Shown piece by piece: positions 1-14,400 of a DNA stretch of 64,000 nucleotides. Position numbers and translations under genes: made by a program. Below the pieces are notes generated by a model. The model was given only the letters and a program-made list of their open reading frames with translations. It searched no databases and was not told the DNA's origin. Origin of the DNA: Liolophura sinensis (lineage: Eukaryota; Mollusca; Polyplacophora; Chitonida; Chitonidae); NCBI RefSeq assembly GCF_032854445.1, contig NC_088301.1:45875116-45939115 (forward strand), given 5' to 3'. Numbering within the stretch: position 1 is the stretch's first letter; the number at the start of each line of letters is the position of its first letter.

Positions 1-3000
1 AACTGGCTGGCCACCAAAGCACAGGGAGATTGTGTCAAACGCTCAGACACAGTAGCCTTCTCAATTTGGTCTTTCAAAGCATTCTCCTTTAGCCAAGTGA
101 GCAGAGGTTCATATTCCTTCTCCAGAGCTTCTTTGCGCTGTTTAGCTTTCTCAGAGTCTGAGATCTTCAATCCTTCCTTAGCTACATTCTGAAGTTTTTT
201 CCCCTCAAATTCAGGCAGTGACTGTATAGTGTATTCATCAACAGGTTCCACCAAGTATAAAACCTCATATCCCTTTTTCAACAGGGCCTCCACAAATGGA
301 GACTTTTCAACCTGAAACACATAGAACACAATCAGAATATTAAAATTTGCTTGAAAAACAGGATTGTGATTGATACACAGACTAAATGTTTGATGCTAAA
401 TCAAATACAAGTATCTTAAAGATATGATTGAAGTTACCAAACGAAAGTGCATGCTATTCTCATTTGTTCTGTCTATTCTCGGCTAACTTTATTGGTTGTC
501 AAAAGTCAATTTTCTAGTATAATAAACACATTTCCAAGAAATGGAAATTCTACTAAAGCTCTACAGTCTTATGCACTCTGATGGATTTCTGATAATTTTA
601 AATTCTTTCAATGTATAGCAAGAAGACTTATTTATTCATTTGTTTGGTGTTCTACGCCGTACTGAAGAATATTTCACTTATACGACAGCGGCCAGCACTG
701 TGGTGGGAGAAAATGTCAGAGAAGTCTTTCTTGAGTTCATAGTAACCAGTAAACACAGTCCATCTGTTATTCACTGAAGCCAGTTTGTGTTCCATGGTAG
801 ATGAACTACTCATAACGTAGTGCTCACCTCTTTCCTGCTTGTTCCTGCGACAAAGTAAATAGCCTCTTGCTTTTCCTTCATCCTCTCCACATAATCTGCC
901 AAGGAGGTCTGTTCAGTATCCGAGTTAGATGAATAAAATTTCAGCAGTTTGGCCAGACGTGTTCTGTTAGAATGATCCTCAATAACACCAAGTTTTATGC
1001 TGCAAGAAGACAAACAGATAGTATTGTCGTGAAGTGTTAAAAAATCTCCAATAACTCAAAGGTAGTGAATCACCAGCCAAAAAACTGGCAGACAGCATCA
1101 TGCTCCCTGGTTTGCATTTCACTGCATGTTCTGACCTAACAGTTTTGGAAAATCTGTAAAAAAAATCCCTAACAAATCCAATGTAATAAGTTGCATGGTT
1201 TAGCAGGTCAAAGGTCAGTCATGCATATCTTGTATCCATGAAAGCAGGCATGAAATATTTTGAAATCAACCTGGTAGCTTTGGAGATACTGAGGTCATAA
1301 AACACTGGAGAGAAATAGTTTGGAATATTCTGTATGCCACTACTTCCTGATCACTTTCATTATGCTTCATCCGCAAGGAATGATAAGATGCCGAGCAGCA
1401 ACAATGGAGCTGTTACTATGATTTACACATATTACTATTTGGAATACCACCGTTAAATTTACCTTAGCATTGCTTTCACTGTTATTGGGCACTTACGCTG
1501 GTGCTCCTTGTATGACAGGCTGTTCCTGTACCTTGTACGGATGAGCACTATATAAATGGTGTAAAAATGTATTCCCTGCAGCCATAGGGCTGTTATACAC
1601 TGAGTGTGTTGATGCGACCCGACCCGACTGAAATATCGCATTGTGTTGCTGACAAATTTTCTAGTGTATACCTCTCCAGAACAAAAATTGTGTCCAGTAA
1701 GCTGCAGTGGTGTCTAGTCCTGAGTGATCTGACTGTGCAAGATATTTTGTAAAAAAAAAAAAAAAAACCAGTCTGGCATAGTCGAGCGTTTTGACATCTT
1801 TCCACTAGTATATCATCGGTCAAGGTCTTCAACATTCAGCCAATCAGAACTACGTGCAACCACTTTTTGGTATCCAAGATGGTGGTGCTCACGAATTCGA
1901 AATGGATGACACACACTGTCGGAGTGATGAACCTTGTGAAAAAGCCCCTGCTGTTCACCTAACAGTAGCCACCACTTTATCAAGCAACTCCTGACTGGCT
2001 GTCTCCCACAGAGTCTTCGGGGAAAGAATAATACAGATTGCTGCAATAGCTTAAGAAAATATTGTATATCTTTAGTATCTGCCGAATATATTTCAGGCAA
2101 AGAGATGCATGTACAGCCAGAAGCAGTTGAAAAAACCTGGAATATGTGCAACAGCATCAGGAAATTATATTCGGACCCTCGTAGCAAAGGACAACGGACA
2201 CGTCACTCGCTAGTGTATACATTCCCGCTACCCAGTGTATACCTCCCAGTGATTAGACACGACTCAGACTTACATAGACTACAGTCGGTGCGGGTCAGAG
2301 CAAAGTGCTCAGTGTATACTGGCCTTTAGCTACGCCAGGGAAACAAAAATAATCAATTTTCAATTTTTACCACATGAAAACAATACTCACGCTGTACTGT
2401 ACTCTTTCCAGAACTTTTCGTATTCTTCTTTTGGAATCTTCTTAATCATATCCAGGGTCTTCCTGACAAGTTTCTTTTTGATGACCTTGAGAAGTTTGTG
2501 TTGCTGGAGTGTTTCTCTGGAGACGTTCAGGGGCAAGTCATCAGAATCAACCTTGAAATGGAAAAAGTTCTGGATGAAATAATATTCTCTCCCATTTCAA
2601 AATGAGCTACAAACTCAACACCTCGTCACAAATACATTGTCTATGGTGCACAGAATATTAACTCGGGGGTCCAGTTATTTGAAAGTGTATTAGCTAATAC
2701 TGGTATTAATTCACATTTTGTATTTAAAATTTTAGCCAAACTCAACAGCCAAATCAGGTCATCAATGTCAACTCATAACAGCAGCAGTTTTAGTTCATAT
2801 TTTATAGAATGTTACACAATTTTTTTTATGCTAAGTACAAAAATGATAACTTGGCTTAATGTTAAATCTGGTATTATTAATTTGACTGGTGTTTTATGCT
2901 GTACTCAGGAATATTTAACTTATACAAATGCTGCCAGCATTATGGTGGGTGTGAGTGAGTGTTTGTGGTTTAACGTACTTAACAATTTTTCAGTCATATG

Positions 3001-6000
3001 ACGACGAAGGTGTCCTTAGAGTGCATGTAATGTGCCTACTTGTTGCAATACGGATTTCCATCGCTCTTTAATCTAGTTCTGCTTCACCAAGACGCCTTAC
3101 CAAAGGCAAGTAAGCCACCCCGCCCAACCATTATACTGATACGGGTCATTCAGTCGTTTCACTATCCCCTTCATGCTGAACGCCAAAGCGAGGAAGTTGG
3201 TTTGAAGGTCTTAGGTGTGACTCGACCGAGGATCTACCGCTCCCCGAACCGGACGCTCCAATAACTGTGCTATTGGGTCCAGTCAGCATTATGCTGGGAG
3301 GAAACAGGGCAGAGCCCGGCCCACCCACGACCATCCTCAGTTTGCTGACAAGACCTTCTGACATGGCCGGAAAGGAAGCCACCATGAGCTGGACTTGAAC
3401 TCACAGTGATTGCATTGGTGAGTAGCTCCTGGGTCATTACGCTGCCCTAGCGCTAACCAATGAGCCACGAAGGCTCCGAAAAAATATCTGGTATTAAGTC
3501 TTTAACCAGTTTTTTACAACAGGGCCCAGGACATTCTGATTACATACAAGTATGTGATATTCTGGACATAAAACACTTACCACACCACGGACGAAGGACA
3601 AGTATTTGGGCATCATGTCTTCAAAGTCATCAGTGATGAAAACCCTTCGAACAAACATCTGCAGAACAAAAAATATACACCTATACACACTTTTTAAAAA
3701 CTGGGTAATTTGACAACAAACAAAGAAACTGCAACATTAACCTCTGATCTTAATTCTATTCACCTCAGGAAGACTAATCAGGCACTCATGGTATGTCATG
3801 ACGCCCTTGGCATTTCTCATCCCTGGTGAATATTGAATACAAAAAAAAATAATCTTCAGGTGACGACCGAAGACTAGAAAAAGGTCACAATGCCGCAGCT
3901 TCTGGGAAACAGGTGTGTATCTACACATTCATCTCCATCAGATATGCTCTTTGATGTGAACTGATACACATCAATATGTTGCACAGGGTCTGTAAATATT
4001 TGCACACACACAAAAAAAAAAACATTGAGTCATACCAACCAGTCTACTTCCTCAATAAAGTACATGTACAAGCTGTACAAGTTCTGACTAAGGAAATACA
4101 TGTTAAATAATAATTCAATACAACACAACCATGCATAATTCCATTTCCCTAATGCTGATTGAAAGTAAAAGTAAATATCGTAGAACACTGATCTTTATAC
4201 ATTAAATCTTCATAAAAGTAACAGGATATGTGATTCGCTGGTAACACTGATAGGTAATACAGCCTAAATTTTCCACATTTCAACTTTTCCTAAGAAATAC
4301 AGCTCACCTTAATTTGGTCCATTTTCTTTCCGTAGTTGGAGAAGAGCTCCCCAGGAGCAGTTTTAGGGATGTACAGGATAGATTTGAAGGTGACCTCTCC
4401 TTCGGCGGTGAAATGGATGTGTGACATGGGGTCATCATAGTCTTTGCTGATGGACTTGTAAAATTCATTGTATTCTTTGTCCTCTATTTCACTTGGCCTG
4501 CAAAATAAATTTTTATAATCAGCATTCAATCTTAAAATTTTAAGAAGCAACAAGCTGTCGCTGACAATTTGCTCACCATCAGTCTCAGCATCTGCTAACA
4601 TATTAAAAGGTAAAGGAGGGATGCCCAGGAAATCAAGAGACCCATTTCAGAGTAACAAAATCAAACTCAATGGGAAACTCACGGACGGGCTCACAGAAGG
4701 TCCCAATCGCAGCAGAACACGTTTTCTTCTGTGATGTTGTAGTGTGTGTGTACTTCTTACGTGATTTTATGAGCACATATACACCGATAAATGTGAGGTA
4801 ATAAAGTAAAAAACAAATGAGTTTAAAGCTTTGGATTGTTTTGTCACAGGCAGGATTGAGTCTTTCAAGTTCCCCACTGCCTGTAGACTTCAAGATACTG
4901 TGCAAGTATATGTATGAACCTGATTGGTTGAAATCTGTTGCAAATATCTTGTTCACAAAAATGGGTATGACAACCACAAAATCTTAAATGGCCAACAGCC
5001 ACCACATAAGATTTCTTACAGTTCTTACAGTATTTCACTATGGTTGTTACAATCCCAATGGTCTTTTCAATGACCCAAAACCAGAGTAATTATGACATCA
5101 TTTGTTTGAAAAATGTTAAACTTGTTTTTTGCGGCAACACAGCATTTCCATGGACGTGAACAACCATCTGATTCATGAACTCTCAAAACACATTCTTACT
5201 TTCTTGTCCAGATGGGCTTGACATTGTTGAGGAGTTCCCAGTCCCACACTGTTTTATCAACCTTCTTGGTTTTAGGTTTATCATCTTCCTTTTCCTCCTC
5301 CACTTTTCCATCCTCATCTTCATCTTCATCCTTGTCCTCCTCTTTCTTATCCTCAGCGTCCTCTGATTTCTCCTCATCTTCATCTATTGGCTCCTCAACT
5401 GTCTCAGTCTGGAGAAAAAAGTTAGGTGTTAATTAAGGTCAACAATTTAGAAACATAAATCTATGCAAATTTACATGTACTTTGTAACAGTTTTCAAAGG
5501 GCCACCCATTTGAAATTATGCAGTACAATTCCAGATTTTCAAGATATAAAAACATGACTCTATAAAAAAAAAAGAAAAGGAAAAAATCTCTTAACCGTTA
5601 CCAAAAGGAAGGAGCAACAGGAGCATAAAGGCAGATTTAATTTTCATCCGCATATAAAACTGAAATAACAGTATGTTTTCATTAAACTTTAAGCCCACTT
5701 TAGGTTTGTTAAGACATGAAAAGCCAGTCCAAAGGTCAGACTGTAGAGCTGCATATAAAATTTGAGCATCATGGGTGACAGCATGATTTCTAACACAAAT
5801 TCCTAACATTTTGGACTAAAACAAAACTTCATGACGAATGAAAATGGAAACTGATCAAAAAAAAATGTGCGCTGACAGGTGCTGTTTACTTAAACAAGTA
5901 TAACAATACATGAAACAACGCTGACTTTAATATATGTATATTTTTCAGAACACAAACCTTTGATGTCCACAAGAAAATGTCAAAGTTGATGAACTGACTG

Positions 6001-9000
6001 TACTTTTTCACCAGATCCTTGAGTGTGTGTTCTTCCAAAAAGTCACTGGCTTCTTCCTTCAGATGAAGTCTAATGAAACAGAACATAAGATTAATGAAAA
6101 CAACAAAATTCAACAATTTTTAAGAGTTCAAGTATTCAATTTCAGGAATAGTTGAGATCAAAAATACTTTCAGTGTGTTTGTGCACGGGATCCACTGCCC
6201 AATTAAGAAGGGTCATGACTACGTACGTGATAGTTGTTCCTCTTGGGAGTGTGTTGCCACGTGGGTCCTTTGTAACTCTGAAACTGTTTGCATCCGATTC
6301 CCAAATGTGCTGGTCATCATCGTTGTGTTTGGAGGTTACAATGACATCATCAGACACTGCACAAAAGAAAAAAGAAAAACAGGTTCACTTTCCTACTCTA
6401 ATTAAACATACCTTGTTCTTTGCAACTTGCTTCATCACCGTCTCATATGTGTGGTTTAACTGTGAAAAAGCTTCATAAAGTAATAGAAAACAGATAATGC
6501 TGCATGTACTAGTTTGAGTATCCAGGGGCCTGTTCTATGAAACAGTCGTAAACTGTTCCTGGCAAAATTTCCATGACAACATAAAGTGAAGAAAAATGTC
6601 ACCATGGTAAATTGAAAGCTGAAGACTTAAAAATATTAATAAAACTAATTATATCTTCACAACTTTCATTGCTACTACTCAAGAAATTACGTTTTAAAAA
6701 TTTTGATACTACTTAATCACAAACATACTTTACAAAACAGCTCAGCAGCCTCCGTAAATGGATTCAGGTTTCAACCGACGAGTCTGTGTCAGGAAGGCAC
6801 ATCAGTAGTGATCACTTACCCAAGAATGAGGAGTAGAATCCCACACCAAACTGACCAATCAAGTCGCTCATCTCTGTTTGAGACGATGCCTCTCCAAGTT
6901 TTGTGAGGAAGTCACTTGTCCCAGATTTGGCAATTGTCCCAAGGTTGTTTATCAGATCCTGCTTGGTCATTCCAATACCAGTATCTGTGATATGTAATAC
7001 ATTGTTCTCTTTGTCTGCCTGCAAGATGAAAAAAACCAACATGTTTAAACAGTGCGACTCCTAATGTGTTAACAGGCTACCAGTTTACAATTCCCAGTTG
7101 TAAACAGAAACTAAAGAGTACATGTACATATACAGTATACCAAAAAACATGTTTCATAATTGAGAAGAATCAAAGTTCAGGACAGAACTTCAACGATCAT
7201 CACCTGAAATTAGACTGGTATATATATCTGCAACGTTCGAAGGTATGGTTAGTCTAATCACATACAGTATCCCCTTTCCCATTTACCAAATAACATACAA
7301 CTGTTACCTTAATTCATCAACCTTTTCACTTCTCTAACAGCAACTTTCACTGAAATTTATACACTATTTTAATTTGATTTTTGAGACAAAACTACATTGG
7401 TTGGGTCTAAGGCTTCATAAAAAGTATAATTACAATGCCTTCAGAATAGACTTAAATATACAACAAAGATACAAAAGAGAAGAGCTCCCCAGCTTCTTAC
7501 AATTTTAAGATTGATGCAAAAGGGTAGAAGAAATAAATTATATCCACAGGACCTTCACTGACATGGTGTTACACATGCAGACATGTATACCAGATCTGGG
7601 GCAAACTAATTGATGTGAGGTGGAAACAAAGAGCAATTGATGAAAGACTAACAAGAAAAGGTAACAGAAAACATTGTAAACATCTCTTCTCGTTTCTGTG
7701 TACATGTATCAAACTGAGCAACTGCCAATTACAATTTTTGTCAAAAGTGTAACAGTATACTATTTTTACCAAGACTACATAATTAAAGTAAGAAAAACAA
7801 ACGGTACTCTAGAGCGCATACATGTATATGGGAAAAGGTGCTTGTGTGGTATTAGTGACCGAGTATTCCTGTACAAAGAAGTACATGTGCTGTTTGTTTC
7901 AACAACTTGTATCTGTACAGTCCGACAATCTCTCCACACTACAGCTACAACTTAGCTGAACAAATAAATTAACAAATATCAGCCTTCTCCGCAAAGCAGA
8001 GATGTGAGCAGTGCAGACCAGGTGTATCCCAAAATAAACTTAAATACTACGGTAGGTCTTCAACTTCTCTCTGTCAAGGTAACACTGACCAAGTCTGCGA
8101 GATTTAAGTGTTGACTGCTGAAAAAAACATGCATACACGTACATGAATCTCTGGGAGCTGCCATGTACATGTAAATTTAGTAGTGGTGTTCTGCTCAAAA
8201 GAGAACTATTTAGGTTAATTAAATAGCATGTCAATTACAGGTTGTCTTCTGCATGTACTTGTAGGTAACAGAAGGATGGAATTTTTGGGGTATTTTTGTA
8301 AGATGTACATGTACGTATAGCTTACAAAAAGGTACATTTACTATACTTGTATTTCTGTAATTCTTAGCTGTAAGGCCGTAGGGTGAGCTACAGAAACAAA
8401 GGTGATCCCAATCTATGATGCTTGCCCATCCCAACACTACATGTACATGTATGCCTTCACATCATATCATGCATGTGTGCAGGAAGAGACTACATGTTCC
8501 TGTGTATATACTTGCTGAGGTACATAATGGTGAACACATCAGCCAAGGAAATTCTGTATGTATACATGTATGCTCATGTGCATGTATGCAGACCCTGTTT
8601 TTTTTTTTTTTGTTTCCATACAAATCTATATTTACCACTTTTTTTATCCTGCATGTATTTTGCACAGATAACACATTACAGCTAATGTCTCCATCCAGTT
8701 TGTCATTTACAAGTCTCATTTATTCTGCCTTCATCATTTCCCAGAGTAATGATGTTGTCACAGTATACATCCATATATAATGTTTTTAATCAGAGTAACT
8801 CTGAATGTTTGTTACATTATTACATCTACATGTATCCACAAGTGTTTGTGTTATCCTGGTTTATAGACATGTACAGGCCATGGTATAATGCTTTTCTTGC
8901 AGCACAATGCTTTTATCATGCACTTGTCACAGTATACATGGACACTGGTCACTAACAGTAAATGTCATTTTGTGACAGTATTTGCCAGAGAATATGGTGT

Positions 9001-11403
9001 GAAGAAAACTTGACAGTCACAAGTGTAGTGTACATTCATTTATCCTTTTGATTGGGGTCTTATTTATTTCATAGGTGCTTGGTGTTTTAAGCCGTATTAT
9101 TTCACTTATACCCAGGAGGCCAGCGCTATAGTGGGGGTAAAACGGGCAAAGCTTGGAGGAGATCGAGACCCATTAGCAGGATGCTGGCAGACCTTCTAAA
9201 ATACAACCTGGGAGGAAGACGGCAAGAGCTTGACTTAACTCACAGCGATTAGAGGCTCTTGGATGATTGTTCTGCACTTTATGTAAACCATTTGGCGACT
9301 GAGGCCTCATGTACAGTGTACAGCATTTACAGTTACCCCTTAGTCCTCACAATAACCCGTGACATGTACATTTCCCCCCTACAACTTAGCTATCCTCAAA
9401 GTGACATGCTCCATGTAGCTCCAGGCAGTCACAGGGGTCAAGGTAAAGCACAAAAGATATAAGTCAGATTGAAAACTTGCTCTTCCCCTGTCAAAATTTA
9501 TCAAGGTCCTCACATTACATGTATATGTAGTTTCATAAAGTACATTTGGCTGCTTCAGGAAAACTTAGAAAGTGTAATATGAACTTACGAACACATTCGT
9601 GGCAATCACTTATCTAATAAATGTAGTGTTCAAACTGCTGAAATTCAAGGAAACCCTAATACCTAACCAATATAATCTGCATGGTTATGTTATGCAGTTA
9701 AATATTTTTTTTTACAACATGTGTATCAAGTAACCAGATATTTCTAAATCCGTCTGCTTCCTTCAATGTTCACATATTATCTTCAAATAAAATCTCTGGT
9801 AAATTCATCGTAACTATTTGGACTACAGCATGAAAGGTTTTCATTCAGGATTGTGTGTCAAATGTGTGTACTTGAAACATTACCTGTTAGACTTGTAAGC
9901 ACATCACAGATATTTCAGTCACAGATTAACATTATTTCCTCAAACAGTATACTGTCATTTGTGTCTGCAACACATGATTGGCAAAAACCCTAGGAATTTT
10001 TTTTAACCTTCAAGTCTCATGTTCAGATAGTCTCAAGTTTTTGCTGGAGGCTGGTATAACCTTCAAGTCTCATGTTCAGATAGTCTCAAGTTTTTGCTGG
10101 AGGCTGGTAAATCCAAAAACAAAAAGGCATTCCTTTGACAAATTGCAAATAATGTCTTGCAAATTAATTTATCCCTATGTACAGCTTACACTGTTTACCT
10201 TTAAACAGACTTGCCTGCCATTCTTAGATCAATATTAATCTTGGAAATTGGACATTTGCTTGTATGTCTCTATACTGAGCTTGCCCTTAAGCAGTAACAT
10301 ACACTTTTTATTCCCTATCCAGTTCACTCTTCATGGTTCATGCTTTTCAACCATCAACATGCTTAGACAAAGACGAAAGGGGTCTGTCAAAGTGACGTAG
10401 ATGGCCATGACATTCTGCAGTCATCTTTGACATGTTCAGTGTACCTGATCGCTAAGGCCATTATACTACCAGGCTATTCAGATGGAGCATGGGTTTAATT
10501 GCCCAGCCTCTTCTCACATGCCTCCGTCCTTTTTTAGTGTCTACCAGTTTCAAGGTCACAACTACTGTACTACATGTATGTGAAAGCAACTGATGAAACT
10601 ACAGAACATGTGGATCTGGTCAGACGGGTTTAAATAAAAAATTGAACAAACCAGGAGGCCCTTTGATCAAACCTGTAAATACCTGAAATTTGAAATCTAT
10701 ACCTAACCTTCAACGAAGCAGATGGACACATCAAATCATGAGCAGTAGACAGAGTGAACCTTTAATCGAACCTTTAATCAACCCTGTAATTGGACAATAT
10801 AATGTCCACCCATTTAATTAATGGTGCACTTTCCTATACATTTTCTAGCATACATGTACTTGCCTTAATTTTAATACTGAGTTCTTCTGTGGCTGCAAGA
10901 GCACTTTTATCAGTCAGTGACAAGAACCTTATCTTGTCCAAGGCATCAGATGCATTGGAAATCAACTCCCTGAGGAAAATCTGAAAATCAAAAAGAAAAA
11001 ACTCTTTAGACAAATAAAAGAATTATAAGAGATCAGAACCAAGTTAGGGGCATGGATTAAGCTTGAATAACATTCAAACATATACATGTGCATGGGCTCA
11101 ACTCAAATCATATGCAATTCAATACATGTATACTTAAATAAGGCTTGAAATGTTCAATACTGATTAATTCAACATCAGTATTTGTTCTATGTTCTATTCA
11201 ATCCTGTGTACATGTATGCTTTTAACCACAAAATCTACCTTCAAATAGTACCTGGTTCATGCAATAACATACAGATGTGTACATATCAGATGTTACTGAC
11301 AAGGTAACTAATAATTCACCAGGATCTATTCCTTACCACAATATATATATGTATATGTATATATATAATATAGGTGTATATATATATAATATAGGTGTAT
11401 ATA

Positions 11404-11471
<68 letters not shown>

Positions 11472-14400
11472 GTGTGTATATATAAGCAATCGCTGGGCCA
11501 TACATAAACAATTTACACTTGCAAAAACCAATGCACTTTGTTGTGATAGTAATGAAGTTTATGGCCAAAGTTTTAAAAATCATGACTGCAATAAGACATG
11601 TCCACAACCGGAACTCTGTAAGTGGTATACCTGAAAGCATGTAAAAGTGATTATGATAAATTGTCTCTTCACATAGGGAAACACTAACTGTTTAGGTTTT
11701 GTGTACAAAGACAAATGTTAGATCCAAAGTATCCATTGTCCGCTCTTCATTTGAAGTTCATAAATATGAGCTTATCTATAGGGAGCGGTGGAAATTGGCT
11801 TCTTTGCATTTATGCAACATTCCGATCACTAAATGCATCAACAGCATCTTGAATAATTTTGATAATGCAAAACATGACGTCATGCATTTTGTATTTATGA
11901 CATATGCAGGTGTAATATATATACATATATGTATATCTACATTTATCTCTCATCAGACAAAATACTTTTCATTGGACAACGACGAGATATTCTCGAATCC
12001 TGCAGACGATGTCAAATGTGTCTGCTGAAGCCTCGACTAATATGAGGATTATTGACACCATATATTTGTGTATCATATCACTGAGTAACCATTGAACCAT
12101 CTCTCAGGGTTCATGTCTCTCAGTATAAACCTAGCAGTACATCCCTTAGGTAGCGCCTACTGTTTTTATCCTGGATGTACCGATGCTTGCAGATTATCCA
12201 TATTGCCTGTGATCAAATGAAATGCAGTGCTTGGCTATCCATCTAAGACCATATTAACATCAGAAGATTATATTAAAATTACATTTAATTTTTTATGCGC
12301 ATTAACTGATATTTAACTCTAAACTTCCTCGATAATGCCTATGGGGGATACACAGACATACTGTATTAACTTAACATGTACTGATACAAGACATGCATGT
12401 GCATGTATCCTAGACTTGAGGTAAATGCTTGCAAGAAGGCCTGGTAAATAAATGCACCAGGTAGAAGGAGGGGAGTGGGGGGGGAGAGAGGAGGGGTAAC
12501 AAACCAGTTCTTATGCCTGGGTTATTTTAGACTGACATTAGCTGGCTGAAACCCGACACTAGGGGGAGATGATGCTGTTGGCATGGGTAATCCTCTACGT
12601 TTTGCGAGGCAAACTAGTTCTTTTCCATGCTACCTTTGAAGAGAGAGTGCATGAGGGTGTATGTCTGTTTATTGCTAGCCAGAGAGCAAGATAACTTAGC
12701 AGAGGCTTTGTTCATCATCCATTTATCTGTGCTGATAAGTAATAGGGCTAAATCAGTGGTGAAGCCAGTCAAGGTGACCTAAAGCTAACCAGAACTCCTG
12801 TACAGTGAAACCAAGCCGGGAATGAAGAGAACCATTAAATCTTTCTAACAGAAAAGTTCATGAAAGTCTCCAATATTATCTAACTATGTGTAAATATGGC
12901 AGACAGTATAAATATACTCAAAAATAATTAATGTATATGTTGTTGCACTGCAATAATGCCATAAACCTTGCTGATGTCACAAATATACTCAAATCCAATC
13001 TAAATGTTGGTATTTTGTTGCATTGCAAAAATACCATAAACCTTGCTGATGTCACAGATATACTCAAATCCAATTCACATGCTGGTATTTTGTTGCACTG
13101 CAAAAATGACGTTAACATAGCTGAGATCATAAATTCATATGTTAAAATATAGTCTATGTACCGATATATTATGGCATTCCAAAACTGATGTCATTGTAAG
13201 GATTTAGAAAACAACAAAATCAAAGTGACTTTTGCAACTTCACACTAGAACACAAACACGTTTCAACTGATGGGGCAAGGTTGGCAGGGTTTGAAATTAC
13301 CAATGACTTGTTGGATGTGTCCGATCAAAAAATGGTCTTGTCTGGCAAAATTTATGTGCAGCACAGACAAGTGTCCAGTTGAACATTTGGCAATGAAAAT
13401 TTGCACATACATGAAATTTTGCTACTTTGATCAGTTTCCTAAACTGGTGTTCGAGTGGATTTATAGCGTCACCTTTAGTTTGTAAGAAAACGTCAAATTA
13501 CTTCAAAACATCGCTTTGTCAGAAAATCACGTTTTCATGAAATATACTAGACTTCCTGTACGTGACTTTCCTTGTTGCGAAAATAGATTACCATGTTCCC
13601 ATGGCTTTTATTGAGCAAAGAGATGAAAGGCGCATATCATGACGTGAAGTTCTGGCCTATTTTGGGTTTACCAAGAAATCCACTACTGGACCAATAACCG
13701 ACCAAGAGATGATAATCAAATAACAACGTCAGCTATGGGACGATATTTCAAGGAAGATTGGAAGCAATGTATTGCACCACATGTGAAAAATACAGTGACT
13801 GAAAATAACCCCCCAGGTCAGTTATTAAGACAGATACATGTCAGAACTACACGCAAGTACACAGTACGTTTAATCATATATCTGGCAACAGTTCAGAGAA
13901 GAGAAATTTTGTCCTGTGAGTTGCAAAACTTTCTGGTAACTTTTAGGGTTCAACAGGACAATTGTCATGCTTGCTTTACTTCTAATTTCTATCCCTGCTT
14001 ACTGAAGTTATGTTGGTTTTTAAAAAATATAAGAATGATAAAAAAAAACTGATGTATACAGTACAAAGTTATGCCAATATAAAAGTACATGTACTGGGTA
14101 CACAGCATCTACAAAATAGGTACTCCTGAACAGATCTGGAGCAAAATTCAGTGACCCGTAGAATGAAGACCTGGAACAAGAGCATCTCGGTCATGCCTGG
14201 AAGCATTTTCACAAAGACTACAATTAACAAGGCCCACATGATCTCTAACAGGCCATGTCAAAGGTCAAAGCTATTGCCAGAAAAACCTGAAGGTGCCAAT
14301 GTGACTATTGTACTACATATCGTATTGTGTAAGTACAATGAATGTACACATTCATAAATACATTATGAATACATTTTATAGGTCTTCAAGATAAGAAACA

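Larger units (their letters stand above)
7019..10863 (-). other. HSP90B1 intron 4 (GC-AG, 3.8 kb)
   Basis: Contains a dispersed repeat (7301-7464), many TACATGTA palindromes (dense at 8150-8560), the diverged SINE at 9059-9309 and a 2 x 53-bp tandem repeat at 10005-10110. I find no coding sequence on either strand. Confidence 0.6.

Noticed and set aside
3146..3385. 79-codon minus-strand open frame
   Set aside because: It is the SINE tRNA-like head and body read as protein; the same happens at 56919, 61376 and 63133.
5183..5436. Lys/Arg-rich and Ser-rich open frames
   Set aside because: They are off-frame readings of the GAn/TCn sequence encoding the acidic linker of HSP90B1.
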